DNA of 64,000 nt from Paraburkholderia caffeinilytica (GCF_003368325.1 NZ_CP031467.1:2480001-2544000); one strand, 5' to 3'; positions 1-10,106 are shown, counted from the first letter of the stretch. Notes: generated by a model from the sequence alone, not told the origin. Translations and numbers: made by a program.

Positions 1-1
1 G

Positions 2-475
2 GAAGCCGCGCTGCCGCAACTGATGCTGAAGCTCGAAAAGCTCGGCTGCTCGCGTTCGGTGGTGGGCCTCGTGGTGCCGACCGGTTACTCGTTCAACCTC
101 GACGGCACCAACATCTATATGACGATGGCCGTGCTGTTCATCGCTCAGGCCACCAATACCGACCTGACGTGGACGCAGCAGCTCACGCTGCTGGCGGTGA
201 CGATGCTGACTTCGAAGGGCGCGAGCGGTGTGACCGGCGCAGGCTTCATCACGCTGGCCGCCACGCTCGCCGTGGTGCCGACCATTCCGCTGTCGGGCAT
301 GGTGCTGATTCTCGGTATCGACCGCTTCATGAGCGAATGCCGCGCGCTGACGAACATCGTCGGCAACGGTGTCGCGACGGTGGTGGTGTCGGCATGGGAA
401 AAGGAACTGGACCGCAGCAAGCTGAACGCCGCGTTGCGGGGTGAAGTGGCGGTCAAAGAGCCGGCCGAGGCTTAA
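2..475 (+). CDS. dctA: C4-dicarboxylate transport protein DctA, 3' end only
   Basis: Only the last 157 residues of a proton- or sodium-coupled dicarboxylate carrier (DAACS family) are present; the gene begins upstream of the window. The fragment holds the conserved [11 protein letters not shown] loop and the serine-rich [12 protein letters not shown] re-entrant segment, followed by the [15 protein letters not shown] motif of the last transmembrane helix. These are typical of substrate- and cation-binding regions in DctA/GltP proteins. The immediately downstream dctB and dctD genes are the usual sensor and activator for dctA, which supports a C4-dicarboxylate (succinate, fumarate, malate) substrate rather than glutamate. 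The open frame starts at base 2; no start codon is visible. Confidence 0.93.
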   Translation, partial: EAALPQLMLKLEKLGCSRSVVGLVVPTGYSFNLDGTNIYMTMAVLFIAQATNTDLTWTQQLTLLAVTMLTSKGASGVTGAGFITLAATLAVVPTIPLSGMVLILGIDRFMSECRALTNIVGNGVATVVVSAWEKELDRSKLNAALRGEVAVKEPAEA

Positions 476-521
476 GCCAGGCAGCCGTTACGAGCACGAC
501 TTCGGCCGCGGACGCCCACCT

Positions 522-2522
522 ATGAAAGCGGCGGCCGCGAGCCCAGACCCCGCGCCGTCGGCCGACGAAGCTTACGCCGACGGCGCGGCGCCTTATGCCA
601 CAATATCCGATCCTTACCGATCGGGAATTGCCAACGTGACGCGCCGCCTGCTGATCCTCTTCGCGCTCGTTGCCGGGCTCGTGGCGGCGTGCGGGCTCAC
701 GTACAGCATTGCGTGGCAGAGCGGGATCGACAATTTGCGGCGCAACGCCGCAGTGCGGGTCGATCGCACGACCAGCGCGCTGAAAAGCACGCTCGAGCGC
801 TACGAATCGCTGCCTTATCTGCTGGCTGAACATCCCATCGTGCAGGACGTGCTGGTCAATCCCAGCCCTGCCAACGTCGAGCGCGCCAATCTCTATCTCG
901 AAGACCTCAACCGCCACGCGCGGGCGACGGTCACGTACATCATTCCGCTCGACGGCTATTGCGTCGCCGCGAGCAACTGGCACGGGCCGGGCAGCTTCAT
1001 CGGCGCGGGCTATCAATTCCGGCCGTATTTTCTCGATGCGGTGAAAGGCGGCGTGGGCCGCTTTTTCGGCATCGGCACGATTTCGCAGGCGCCTGGTTAC
1101 TACATCTCGCAGCCGGTACGGCGTGACGGCAAGATCGTCGGCGTGGCGGTCGTCAAACTCGATCTCGAATGGTTTCAGGGCGCGGATGCGTCCGAGCCCC
1201 TGGTTGTCACCGACGACCACGGCGTGATCTTTCTGTCGTCGATGCCGGCGTGGAAATATCACACGATCCGGCCGTTGTCGGGCCAGGTCGCCGATTCGAT
1301 CTACCAGGCGCGCCAGTATGCGCAGCAACCGATCGCGCCGCTGCCAGTGACGATCGAACGCACGCTCGAAGGCAATGCGCAGATCGTGCGCATCGGCGGC
1401 GGCCGCTATGCGCCGCGCTATCTGGCGTCGCGACGCGGTATGGGCGAGCCGGACTGGCACCTGATCACGATGTCGCCGGTCGGTCCGGTCGACGCCGACG
1501 CGCGCAATGCGACCATCGTGACCGGCTTCGGCTATGTGTCGCTGGTGTTGCTCGCGTTCTACTGGAGAATGCGCCGTGCCCGGGTGCGTGAAGTGATGCG
1601 CAGCCGTTCGCTGCTGCAAAAGGCCTACGCCGAATTGAACCGGCGAGTGGCCGAACGCACGGCGGATCTGTCGCAGGCAAACGAGCAGTTGCAGAAGGAA
1701 GTCGCCGAGCGAACGCGCGCCGAACAGGAACTGCGCGCCGCGCACGATGAACTGATCCAGGCCAGCAAGCTCGCCGCGCTGGGTCAGATGGCGGCGGGCA
1801 TCACGCATGAATTGAATCAACCGCTTGCGGCGCTGCGCGGTTTTTCGGACAACACGCGCGTGTTGCTCGAACGCGGCGACCAGGCCTCGGCGTTCGAGAA
1901 TCTCGAAGCGATCGCGGCGCTCACCGAGCGCATGGGCAAGATCACCAATCAGCTGAAGCTGTTCGTCGGACGGGCACGGCCGCGCAGTGCGCGCGCGCCG
2001 GTCATGCGCGCGTTGCGCAACGTCATCGCGTTGCTGCAAAAGCGCCTGCAAGGCGTCGAAGTCGAGTTCGCGTTGCTCGATGGCGGCACCGGCGCGCGCA
2101 CGCCGCTGAATCTGGCCGACGATCCCCCCGATCTGGTTGCCCACTGCGACGATCTGCGGCTCGAACAGGTGCTGATCAATCTGCTTGGCAACGCGCTCGA
2201 CGCCACGGCGGGGATGACCCCGCCGCGTATTTCGATCGAGATCGAAACCGCTGAGTCGAGCGTGTCGTTCGCCGTGCGCGACAACGGCCCAGGCATCCCC
2301 GACGACGTGCTGCCGCGTCTGTTCGAGCCGTTCTTCACGACGAAGGAAATGGGTCAGGGCCTGGGGCTCGGCCTTGCGATTTCGTCGTCGATTGCGCGCG
2401 ACTGCGGCGGCACGCTGGTGGCGCGCAATGCGCCGGAGGGCGGTGCATTATTCGTGTTGACGCTGCGCCGCGCGCGCGTGCAGACGAGCCACACATCGGA
2501 CCCGCTGACCACGGGCTCCTGA
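522..2522 (+). CDS. dctB: DctB-type sensor histidine kinase for C4-dicarboxylates
   Basis: A 666-residue membrane histidine kinase. After a short proline-rich leader there is one transmembrane helix (about residues 38-60), a long periplasmic double-Cache/PAS-type sensing region, a second helix near residue 330-350, a coiled-coil linker, and a HisKA domain whose phosphorylated histidine is H429 in the context THELNQPLAAL. The ATPase part shows the N box (NLLGNALDA) and G boxes (DNGPGIP, GLGLGLAIS). DctB senses periplasmic succinate-like acids and phosphorylates DctD. A GTG start at 441 would overlap the end of dctA; I prefer the ATG at 522, which gives a conventional N-terminus. dctD follows after 16 bases, so the two are co-transcribed. 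Confidence 0.92.
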   Translation: MKAAAASPDPAPSADEAYADGAAPYATISDPYRSGIANVTRRLLILFALVAGLVAACGLTYSIAWQSGIDNLRRNAAVRVDRTTSALKSTLERYESLPYLLAEHPIVQDVLVNPSPANVERANLYLEDLNRHARATVTYIIPLDGYCVAASNWHGPGSFIGAGYQFRPYFLDAVKGGVGRFFGIGTISQAPGYYISQPVRRDGKIVGVAVVKLDLEWFQGADASEPLVVTDDHGVIFLSSMPAWKYHTIRPLSGQVADSIYQARQYAQQPIAPLPVTIERTLEGNAQIVRIGGGRYAPRYLASRRGMGEPDWHLITMSPVGPVDADARNATIVTGFGYVSLVLLAFYWRMRRARVREVMRSRSLLQKAYAELNRRVAERTADLSQANEQLQKEVAERTRAEQELRAAHDELIQASKLAALGQMAAGITHELNQPLAALRGFSDNTRVLLERGDQASAFENLEAIAALTERMGKITNQLKLFVGRARPRSARAPVMRALRNVIALLQKRLQGVEVEFALLDGGTGARTPLNLADDPPDLVAHCDDLRLEQVLINLLGNALDATAGMTPPRISIEIETAESSVSFAVRDNGPGIPDDVLPRLFEPFFTTKEMGQGLGLGLAISSSIARDCGGTLVARNAPEGGALFVLTLRRARVQTSHTSDPLTTGS

Positions 2523-2538
2523 ATCAGACGGGAACAAC

Positions 2539-3891
2539 ATGCTGAACGACGGCTTGCAGGTGCTGTATATCGAAGACGACGAACTGGTGCGGCGCGCCAG
2601 CGTGCAGAGCTTGCAACTGGCGGGCTTCGACGTGATCGGCCACGCGTCGGCGGAATCCGCGGCGAAGATGATCAGCGCGGATTTCTCAGGGGTGATTGTC
2701 AGCGATATTCGCCTGCCTGGCGCGAGCGGACTCGAATTGCTCGCGCAGTGCCACGAGCGCGCGCCCGACGTGCCGGTGATTCTGGTCACCGGTCATGGCG
2801 ATATTTCGATGGCCGTGCAGGCGATGCGTGACGGCGCGTATGACTTCATCGAAAAGCCCTTCGCATCCGAGCGTCTGATCGAAACCGTGCGACGTGCGCT
2901 GGAGCGCCGCAAGCTGGTGCTGGAGAATCTTGCGCTGCGCCGCGAGCTGGCTGGGCAGAACACGGTCGCGCCGCGCATCATCGGCCGCAGTCCGGCGATC
3001 GAGCAGGTGCGGCGGCTGATTGCGAACATCGCGCCGACCGACGCGTCGGTGCTGATCAACGGCGACACCGGCGCGGGCAAGGAATTGATCGCGCGTAGTC
3101 TGCATGAACTGTCGCCGCGGCGTGACAAGCCGTTTATCGCGGTGAACTGCGGCGCGCTGCCGGAACCGATGTTCGAGTCGGAAATGTTCGGCTACGAACC
3201 CGGCGCATTCACCGGTGCGGCAAAACGCCGGATCGGCAAGCTCGAGCATGCCTCGGGCGGCACGCTGTTCCTCGACGAAATCGAGAGCATGCCGCTCGCG
3301 CTGCAGGTCAAGCTGCTGCGCGTGTTGCAGGACGGCGTGCTGGAACGGCTCGGCTCGAATCAGCCGATTCGTGTGAATTGCCGCGTGGTGGCTGCCGCAA
3401 AGGGCGACATGGCGGAGCATGTCGCGGACGGCTCGTTCCGTCGCGACTTGCTATACCGCCTGAACGTGGTGACGATCGCACTGCCGCCTTTGGGCGAGCG
3501 TCGCGAGGACATCGTGCCGCTCTTCGAACACTTCCTGCTGGATGCGGCGGTCCGTTATCAGCGCCCGGCGCCGATTCTTACTGACAGGCAGCGTGCCAGC
3601 CTGATGCAACGGGAGTGGCCGGGGAACGTGCGCGAACTGCGCAATGCCGCCGACCGCTTCGTGCTCGGCGTCGCCGACGATCCCGTCATGTCTTTCGCCG
3701 CCGACGACGCAGCGGCGCATCCGTTGAAGGAACGTGTCGAGCAATTCGAGCGGGCGGTGATCGCAGAGGCGTTGGAGCAAGCCGGCGGTGTCGTCGCGGT
3801 TGCTGCAGACAAGCTACAGCTTGGAAAGGCGACGCTCTACGAGAAGATCAAGCGGTATGGCCTCGCGGCCAAGGGGGAAGGGGAGCGGTGA
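2539..3891 (+). CDS. dctD: DctD-type sigma-54-dependent response regulator
   Basis: A 450-residue NtrC-family activator. The receiver domain (residues 1-120) has the acidic pair EDD at 12-14, the phosphoacceptor D56 (VSDIRLPG) and the conserved lysine in FIEKPF. The central AAA+ domain shows Walker A (GDTGAGKE), the sigma-54 contact loop GAFTGA (in [15 protein letters not shown]) and the arginine-rich sensor region. The C-terminus carries a Fis-type helix-turn-helix. It receives phosphate from DctB and activates sigma-54 promoters such as that of dctA. The ATG follows GGGAACAAC, a modest ribosome site. The dctA-dctB-dctD order on one strand implies a co-regulated locus. Confidence 0.92.
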   Translation: MLNDGLQVLYIEDDELVRRASVQSLQLAGFDVIGHASAESAAKMISADFSGVIVSDIRLPGASGLELLAQCHERAPDVPVILVTGHGDISMAVQAMRDGAYDFIEKPFASERLIETVRRALERRKLVLENLALRRELAGQNTVAPRIIGRSPAIEQVRRLIANIAPTDASVLINGDTGAGKELIARSLHELSPRRDKPFIAVNCGALPEPMFESEMFGYEPGAFTGAAKRRIGKLEHASGGTLFLDEIESMPLALQVKLLRVLQDGVLERLGSNQPIRVNCRVVAAAKGDMAEHVADGSFRRDLLYRLNVVTIALPPLGERREDIVPLFEHFLLDAAVRYQRPAPILTDRQRASLMQREWPGNVRELRNAADRFVLGVADDPVMSFAADDAAAHPLKERVEQFERAVIAEALEQAGGVVAVAADKLQLGKATLYEKIKRYGLAAKGEGER

Positions 3892-4023
3892 GAAGTTGAG
3901 GCACCGGCGGCGAGGAGGTGTGACTCTGGCGCCGGCGTGTTTGAATCTGGGTGTTGTGTGGGCGTTGTGCTTCAGGCTTTTCGCCGCAATCAAGCGGCGA
4001 TCAAGCGGCAACGCAGCCGGCGA

Positions 4024-4554
4024 TCAAGCCGCGTTCAGCGCTTTTTCCAGCAACTGGTCGAGTTCCGCGAATTGCGGCTCGCCGACATAGCGCTTCAGAA
4101 TCTTGCCGTCCTTGTCGACCAGGAAGGTGGTCGGCGTGAGCTGGACGTTGCCGAACTGCTTGGCGGCCGAGCCGTCGTCCATTGCAACCTTGAACGGCAA
4201 CTGGCGGGTTTGCGTGTAGTTGGCCACGTACATCGGCGCGTCGTAGTTCATCGCGACGGCTACGAATTCGAGCCCTTTGCCCTTGAAGCGGTTATAGGTC
4301 TGGACCATCTGCGGCATTTCCTTCATGCAGGTGTCGCAGCTGGTCGCCCAGAAGTTGACCAGGTAGACCTTGCCTTTCAGGTCGGCGGTCGAGACTTTCT
4401 GGCCCGACAGCAACGTGAAGGTCGCATCGGGCACGCGCTGCTGGCCGGCAAACGCGAAATAGCCGGCAATCGCAATCGCGACGGCCACGACGGCGATGAT
4501 GATGGTGCGAATCGGATTCGCGCGCCGTGCGGCGGTGGACGGGGTGGAGCTCAT
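4024..4554 (-). CDS. TlpA/ResA-like membrane-anchored thioredoxin
   Basis: A 176-residue protein with one N-terminal transmembrane anchor (about residues 17-36) and a periplasmic thioredoxin fold. The redox motif is CDTC in the sequence WATSCDTCMKEMP, and the cis-proline region is LTPTTFLVDKDG. Such TlpA/ResA-family reductases keep cysteines of apocytochromes c or copper-site proteins reduced in the periplasm. The gene is convergent with dctD and not next to c-type cytochrome maturation genes, so the partner cannot be read from context. Between it and dctD lie a few short repeats of ATCAAGCGGC but no clear terminator. Confidence 0.85.
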   Translation of the reverse strand: MSSTPSTAARRANPIRTIIIAVVAVAIAIAGYFAFAGQQRVPDATFTLLSGQKVSTADLKGKVYLVNFWATSCDTCMKEMPQMVQTYNRFKGKGLEFVAVAMNYDAPMYVANYTQTRQLPFKVAMDDGSAAKQFGNVQLTPTTFLVDKDGKILKRYVGEPQFAELDQLLEKALNAA

Positions 4555-4865
4555 GAACGAAACCTCGAGAGTCGCGCAGAACGCGCGGGACAGTGCTTTG
4601 GTTTGGACTTTTAAATCCGGTAATGCTTGGCGTCGTTATTGTAGCCCCATTCCGGCTGCGCGGCAGCGGGCGGCCCGGGAGGCGATAATAGAACTTTACG
4701 TTCCTGTCAGTCCGATCTTCCGTCCCCATGCTTCGAACCGCTTTTCGCTTCCTTGCCCGAATCTCGACAGTCCCGACAGTCCCGTCTTGCCGCCCCGTTA
4801 GCCGTTCCTCGAGTGCCTCCCTGGCAGACGGCCGCCCGGCCGGCGCCGCTTCCCACTTGCGGCGA

Positions 4866-5405
4866 ATGCGTGCAGTACTTGGAACGGCTGCCTGCGCGCT
4901 GGCGTTGGGCGGCGCGTTGGCAGCGTGTTCACCGACTTTCGACTGGCGCACCGTCATGAATAACGACAACGGCTACACGGTCGACCTGCCGGCCAAGCCG
5001 GGCAACGATCAGCGCGCGGTCCAGATCGACGGCAAGCCGATGCAGATGGCGATGCAGACAGCCGAAGCCGGCGACGCCGTGTTCGCAGTCGGCACCGTGA
5101 TGCTGCCAAGCGATGACGAAGCGACGCAGCGTGCCGCGCTCGAATTCCTGCGCACGGGCCTCGCGCGTAATGTTGGCGCCGCGCCGGACGCCCACACCGT
5201 GCAAATTCCGCTCGCCGCCGGGGGGCAGGTGCTGGGGCTGGAAATGAAGCTGAGCGGTGAGGCCGGCTCGACGCATGAGACGCGCACCGTCTATGCACGG
5301 CTGGTTGCGCGTGGCCGGCATGCATATCAGGCCGCGATCATTGCGTCCAAGCCCTTGCAGCAGGAGCAGGTCGACCAGTTTTTTTCGTCGTTCCAGCTGT
5401 ATTGA
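4866..5405 (+). CDS. Hypothetical lipoprotein
   Basis: A 179-residue predicted outer- or inner-membrane lipoprotein of unknown function. Starting at the ATG at 4866 it has a clean lipoprotein signal peptide with lipobox LAAC (cysteine near residue 21), followed by a globular domain rich in beta-strand patterns (FDWRTVMNNDNGYTVDLPAKPG). An ATG at 4728 would add 46 residues of low-complexity arginine/serine sequence ahead of the signal peptide, so I reject it. I do not recognise the family beyond a resemblance to small conserved betaproteobacterial lipoproteins. It stands alone between a divergent TlpA-like gene and comM. Confidence 0.75.
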   Translation: MRAVLGTAACALALGGALAACSPTFDWRTVMNNDNGYTVDLPAKPGNDQRAVQIDGKPMQMAMQTAEAGDAVFAVGTVMLPSDDEATQRAALEFLRTGLARNVGAAPDAHTVQIPLAAGGQVLGLEMKLSGEAGSTHETRTVYARLVARGRHAYQAAIIASKPLQQEQVDQFFSSFQLY

Positions 5406-5737
5406 AAGCGTCGTTTGGGCCACATCGGCGCGCTGATAACCTGTAATGCGCAGTGAAGGTTCCTTCGTAGCATCGCACGCTAATTCCCGGTTTACGTTGA
5501 AGTTTTCCGGTTACTCACAGGGGTTGTGGATAACTCTGTTGAGAACTTCGCGTTTTTTGCCGAAGATGCCCATCCCGTGGGCATTCTGTCAGATCGAGCC
5601 CGCTCGGCCAAGCCGAAAAAGTCCAATCGAATCAATGTCTTTTTGATGCGTGCTTCTGTCTGCCTTGCAGATGTTTCAAAATCTATCTGGAACGCGCGCA
5701 TGTGCATAAGTCAAGTCTTGACAGCTGATTTTTCGCT
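5406..5737. other. Intergenic region between convergent genes
   Basis: A 332-base gap between the lipoprotein gene and the 3' end of comM. It contains one perfect DnaA-box-like nonamer TGTGGATAA at 5525-5533 and a short palindrome GTCAAG-T-CTTGAC at 5710-5722 near the end of comM. Short open frames here (for example one starting near 5526) have no recognisable protein character. I see no RNA gene and no canonical terminator. Confidence 0.5.
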
Positions 5738-7351
5738 TTATACCGACCCCAAAGCCCTGCGGTACTGAATGGCTTCGCCGATTTGCGCGGCGCTCGGCAT
5801 GGCGGTGCCGGCCAGATCGGCGATGGTTCGCGCCACCTTCAGGACTCTGTAGTAAGCACGTGCCGACCAGCCGAAGCGTTCGCCGGCCTGGCGCAATAGC
5901 GCTTCACCGGTTGCGTCGGGCCGGCAGACTTCGTCCACTTCCCGCCCGCCCAGTTCCCGATTGGTTTTGCCTTGCCGGGCCAGTTGCCGCTCGCGAGCGG
6001 CATTCACCCGCCGTGCGATCGCTGCGCTGGATTCACCGGCGGTGGTGGAGCGTGCGGACAACTCCGCCGGCGTGAGCGCAGGAATCTCGAGCTGGATGTC
6101 GATCCGGTCGAGCAGCGGCCCGGACAGCTTGCGCAGATAACGCGCCGCGATCTCCGGCGTGCAGCGGCAGCGACCGTTGGGGTCGCCGCGCCACCCGCAG
6201 GGGCACGGGTTCATTGCCGCAATCAGTTGGCAGGCCGCCGGAAAATCCGCTTGCAAGGCGGCGCGCGAGATGGTGATGCGGCCGGCCTCGAGGGGTTCGC
6301 GCAGGGTTTCCAGCACGTGGCGGTCGAATTCCGGCAACTCGTCCAGAAACAGCACGCCCAGATGCGCCAACGTGATCTCGCCGGGTTGCGGCGGATTGCG
6401 CCCGCCAACCAGCGCCGGCGCACTCGACGAATGATGTGGCGCGCGAAACGGCCGTTGCCGCCATTGCGACGGCATAAAGCCGGCCCGGCTGGCGGACAGC
6501 AATGCCGCCGAGCTGAGTGCTTCGTCGTCGGTCATGGGCGGCAGCAGGCCTGGCAGACGCGCGGCGAGCATCGATTTGCCGGCGCCAGGCGGCCCGACCA
6601 GCAAGACGTGGTGTCCCCCGGCCGCGGCGACTTCAAGCGCGCGGCGCGCGCCGCGCTGGCCGATCACATCGCTCATGTCGGGAATCGCGGCCGGTGCGGT
6701 CTCGCGGAGCTCAGGTGCCGCGACAGGGTAGAGCCGGGCGTCGGGTGCGCCGGCCAGATGCGCGCACAGCGACGGCAGGTCGGTCGCGCCGTAGACGTCG
6801 ACACCCGGGACGAGCGCCGCCTCGGCCGCGCTCGCGGCAGGCAGGTAGAGCTGCGGGGTGCGCTGAACGCACGCCACGGGTGTCGCCGGCATGCCCGGCG
6901 TAGGGTGCGTTGAGGCACCACCGGACGGGCTTTCCAGCCCGCCGTGAGAAGTACCGCTGCGGGCGGTCCCACAGGCCATCGCGAAAGCCCCGCGCATCGG
7001 CCGCAGCGCGCCGGTCAGCGAAAGCTCGCCGGCGAATTCGCGATGCAGGAGGGACTCGGGTGGAATTTGTCCGCTCGCGGCCAGAATACCTAAAGCGATC
7101 GGCAGATCGAAGCGGCCGGATTCCTTCGGTAAATCGGCAGGAGCGAGATTGACGGTGATGCGGCGCACGGGGAAATCAAAGCTGCAGTTCTGCAGCGCCG
7201 CGCGTACGCGCTCGCGGCTTTCGCGCACTTCCAGATCCGGAAGGCCGACGATCGAAAAAGAGGGTAATCCGTTCGCGAGGTGAACCTCGACGGTTACTTC
7301 GGGCGCGCGGCCAGAGGCCGGCGCGCGACTGCGCACCACGGCAAGCGACAT
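5738..7351 (-). CDS. comM: YifB/ComM-family Mg-chelatase-like AAA+ helicase
   Basis: A 537-residue protein with an N-terminal Lon-protease-like fold (about 1-180, containing the motif VNLAPADLPKESGRFDLP), a central AAA+ Mg-chelatase domain with Walker A GPPGAGKS and Walker B LFLDELPEF, and a C-terminal Mg-chelatase domain with a conserved CPCG...C cysteine cluster (NPCPCGWRGDPNGRCRC). In other species ComM is a hexameric helicase that promotes branch migration during integration of transforming DNA. The ATG at 7351 is the only suitable start. The next gene on the same strand upstream is ubiK, about 120 bases away. Confidence 0.92.
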   Translation of the reverse strand: MSLAVVRSRAPASGRAPEVTVEVHLANGLPSFSIVGLPDLEVRESRERVRAALQNCSFDFPVRRITVNLAPADLPKESGRFDLPIALGILAASGQIPPESLLHREFAGELSLTGALRPMRGAFAMACGTARSGTSHGGLESPSGGASTHPTPGMPATPVACVQRTPQLYLPAASAAEAALVPGVDVYGATDLPSLCAHLAGAPDARLYPVAAPELRETAPAAIPDMSDVIGQRGARRALEVAAAGGHHVLLVGPPGAGKSMLAARLPGLLPPMTDDEALSSAALLSASRAGFMPSQWRQRPFRAPHHSSSAPALVGGRNPPQPGEITLAHLGVLFLDELPEFDRHVLETLREPLEAGRITISRAALQADFPAACQLIAAMNPCPCGWRGDPNGRCRCTPEIAARYLRKLSGPLLDRIDIQLEIPALTPAELSARSTTAGESSAAIARRVNAARERQLARQGKTNRELGGREVDEVCRPDATGEALLRQAGERFGWSARAYYRVLKVARTIADLAGTAMPSAAQIGEAIQYRRALGSV

Positions 7352-7472
7352 GTTTTCTCCCGTCGGACGGCGCGCCGAGGGCGCGCGCGAGTCCCCTAAA
7401 ACGCTGATGACGTCACGGCTCGCTTGCCAGTGATGTGCAGCACGACGCAGCTAAAGCGCTGCGCGCAAAGCG

Positions 7473-7730
7473 TCAGGACGTTTGCGTCGTAACCGGCAGC
7501 TTCTGCTCCAGTTCGGCAACGCGGCGCTCCAGCTCTTCGAGGCGCGCCCGGGTGCGCACCAGCACCTGGGTCTGCGTATCGAATTCCTCACGCGTGACCA
7601 GGTCGAGCTTGGAAAAGCCCTGCGACAGCATGGCCTTCACGTTGCGTTCGACATCTTTGGCCGGCGAGTTCTTGAACAGCTCGCTCATGCGGGCCTGAAA
7701 ATCGTTAAAGACATCGTTCGGTTGTTTCAT
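7473..7730 (-). CDS. ubiK: UbiK-family ubiquinone biosynthesis accessory factor
   Basis: An 85-residue BMFP-domain protein (YqiC/UbiK family). It starts MKQPNDVFNDFQARMSELF, then a middle amphipathic segment and a C-terminal coiled coil (about residues 50-78, LEELERRVAELEQKL). UbiK interacts with UbiJ to organise aerobic ubiquinone synthesis enzymes at the membrane. An upstream in-frame start would add 33 residues of unrelated sequence running through an NtrC-like palindrome, so I start at the ATG at 7730. The gene is divergent from glnK, and its start lies only 14 bases from the palindrome. Confidence 0.85.
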   Translation of the reverse strand: MKQPNDVFNDFQARMSELFKNSPAKDVERNVKAMLSQGFSKLDLVTREEFDTQTQVLVRTRARLEELERRVAELEQKLPVTTQTS

Positions 7731-7744
7731 GGTGTTCCCTTTGA

Positions 7745-7761
7745 TGCACAAAAAATGTGCA
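7745..7761. promoter_or_regulatory. NtrC-type enhancer site
   Basis: TGCAC-N7-GTGCA (TGCACAAAAAATGTGCA) is a perfect inverted repeat matching the classical NtrC box. It lies between ubiK and glnK, about 265 bases upstream of the expected transcription start of glnK-amtB. A second weaker half-match (GGTGCA) occurs at 7806-7811. Binding by phosphorylated NtrC at such a distance with DNA looping is normal for sigma-54 promoters. Confidence 0.75.
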
Positions 7762-7984
7762 TGTTTCGTTGCGTCTGTGCTTTGCCACGTCGAATGTGCC
7801 GTCTTGGTGCATGACCTGTTGACTGCCACTGCTGCATGAGCCCGTTTGGTGCGCGCTCAAACGTTAAAAGCCTTCAAACACTCTAGCAACGATCCATGCG
7901 CCGCGCCAGCGTGCCCCGCCGACGTTGGCCATCCGGCCAGGGCCGCTTGCGCCCCTTTTGCCGCATGCCCCAGGCGAAGTCTGA

Positions 7985-8467
<483 letters not shown>

Positions 8468-8511
8468 CACCAAAAGATAGCGACACAGATAGCGACAAGA
8501 GGAAAACGAAG

Positions 8512-10020
8512 ATGCGCAAATTATTGATGTCCATGCTGATGGCCGGTTCGCTGCTCGCGGGCGGTATCGGCGCCGCCCTCGCGGACGACGCTTCCGCCCC
8601 CGCAGCCGCTTCGGCTGCTGCTCCCGCTACGACGGCGAGCGCGCCGGCGCCTGACGCCTCGGCAGCGCCTGCTGCCGCCGCGGCTTCGGCACCGGCCGCT
8701 GATGCGTCCGCCGCACCGGCTGCCAGCGCCGCCGCAGCCGCGCCGGCAGCATCGGACGCCGCGCCTGCCGCACCGACCGCGCCGTTCTCGGTCGATTCGT
8801 CGAAGATCAATTCGGGCGACACCGCCTGGATGCTGACCTCCACCGCGCTCGTGCTGTTCATGACGATCCCGGGTCTGGCGCTGTTCTACGGCGGCATGGT
8901 CCGCAAGAAGAGCGTGCTCGCGATCCTGATGCAAAGCTTCGCGATCACCTGCCTCGTGTCGATCATCTGGGTCGTGGTGGGCTACACCCTTGCCTTCACG
9001 CCGGGCGGTTCGTTCATCGGCGGCTTCTCGCGCTTCTTCATGGCGGGCATGAACTACATCAAGGGCGACAAGGCCACGACGCTGACCGTCAGCCACCTTG
9101 CCCCGACGATCCCGGAAACGGTCTACGTCGTCTATCAGATGACGTTCGCGATCATTACTCCGGCGCTGATCACGGGTGCGTTTGCCGACCGTATGAAGTT
9201 CTCGGCGATGCTGGTGTTCATGACGCTGTGGTCGATCATCGTCTACTCGCCGATCGCGCACATGGTGTGGGAACCGACCGGCTGGCTGGCTAGCGCGGGC
9301 ATCCTCGACTTCGCGGGCGGCACGGTGGTGCACATCAACGCCGGTATCGCGGCGCTGGTCTGTGCTCTGGTGCTCGGCAAGCGTGTCGGCTACGGCAAGG
9401 AAGCAATGGCGCCGCACAACCTGACGCTCACGCTGATCGGTGGCGCCATGCTGTGGGTGGGCTGGTTCGGCTTCAACGCGGGTTCGGCAGTGGCAGCAGA
9501 CGGCCGTGCCGGTTTCGCGATGTTCGCAACGCAAGTGGCAACCGCGGCAGCAGCACTCGCATGGATGTTCGCCGAATGGGCAACCAAGGGTAAGCCGTCG
9601 GTACTCGGTATCGTGTCGGGCGCCGTGGCAGGTCTGGTGGCGATTACGCCGGCTTCGGGCTTCGTCGGTATGGCAGGTTCGCTGGTGATCGGCATCGCGG
9701 CAGGCGTGATCTGCTTCTGGTCGGCAACGTGGCTCAAGCACAAGCTCGGTTATGACGACTCGCTCGACGCGTTCGGCGTGCACTGCATCGGCGGTATCGT
9801 GGGCGCAATCCTGACCGGCGTGTTCGCGGTCAAGGACATCGGCGGCGCGGACGGCAGCGTGATTCTGCAAGCCAAGGGCGTGCTGACGACGCTGATCTAC
9901 AGCGGCGTGGTGAGCTACATCCTGCTGAAGGTGATCGACATGGTGATGGGTCTGCGCGTCACGGAAGAAGAGGAGCGCGAAGGCCTGGACGTGAGCCTGC
10001 ACGGCGAACACGTCGAATAA
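8512..10020 (+). CDS. amtB: Ammonium transporter AmtB
   Basis: A 502-residue ammonium channel. A signal peptide (cleavage near ALA-DD at residue 24) is followed by an unusual alanine/serine/proline-rich stretch of about 65 residues, then eleven transmembrane helices of the Amt/Mep/Rh fold. The twin pore histidines are H274 (VVHINAG) and H424 (GVHCIGG). The TIPGLALFYGGMVRKKS motif of helix 1 is intact. It imports ammonium under nitrogen limitation and is gated by the adjacent GlnK. The low-complexity N-terminal region should be periplasmic. A strong rho-independent terminator follows. Confidence 0.95.
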   Translation: MRKLLMSMLMAGSLLAGGIGAALADDASAPAAASAAAPATTASAPAPDASAAPAAAAASAPAADASAAPAASAAAAAPAASDAAPAAPTAPFSVDSSKINSGDTAWMLTSTALVLFMTIPGLALFYGGMVRKKSVLAILMQSFAITCLVSIIWVVVGYTLAFTPGGSFIGGFSRFFMAGMNYIKGDKATTLTVSHLAPTIPETVYVVYQMTFAIITPALITGAFADRMKFSAMLVFMTLWSIIVYSPIAHMVWEPTGWLASAGILDFAGGTVVHINAGIAALVCALVLGKRVGYGKEAMAPHNLTLTLIGGAMLWVGWFGFNAGSAVAADGRAGFAMFATQVATAAAALAWMFAEWATKGKPSVLGIVSGAVAGLVAITPASGFVGMAGSLVIGIAAGVICFWSATWLKHKLGYDDSLDAFGVHCIGGIVGAILTGVFAVKDIGGADGSVILQAKGVLTTLIYSGVVSYILLKVIDMVMGLRVTEEEEREGLDVSLHGEHVE

Positions 10021-10081
10021 GGACCGTTCCGCAACCGCAAGCGCCGGCGCTTGCGGATCAGAATCAAGCGCAGCGACTTTG

Positions 10082-10106
10082 GCCCGCCTTTATGGCGGGC
10101 TTTTTT
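10082..10106 (+). terminator. Terminator after amtB
   Basis: A GCCCGCC-TTTAT-GGCGGGC hairpin is followed by six T residues. An additional 22-base perfect palindrome (CCGCAAGCGCCGGCGCTTGCGG, 10035-10056, read as two 11-base halves) sits just after the amtB stop and may reinforce termination. Confidence 0.88.

Noticed and set aside
453..2144. Long minus-strand open frame opposite dctB
   Set aside because: Antisense shadow of the histidine kinase in GC-rich DNA, with no recognisable domain.
5406..5737. Chromosomal replication origin
   Set aside because: Only one DnaA box and no dnaA, dnaN or gyrB genes or AT-rich unwinding region.
5526..5768. Small plus-strand gene of 80 residues between the lipoprotein gene and comM
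   Set aside because: It overlaps the comM 3' end, has no ribosome site and no recognisable composition or helix.
8521..10011. Long minus-strand open frame opposite amtB (about 496 residues)
   Set aside because: Antisense to AmtB with all its motifs; composition is Arg/His-rich and shows no family.
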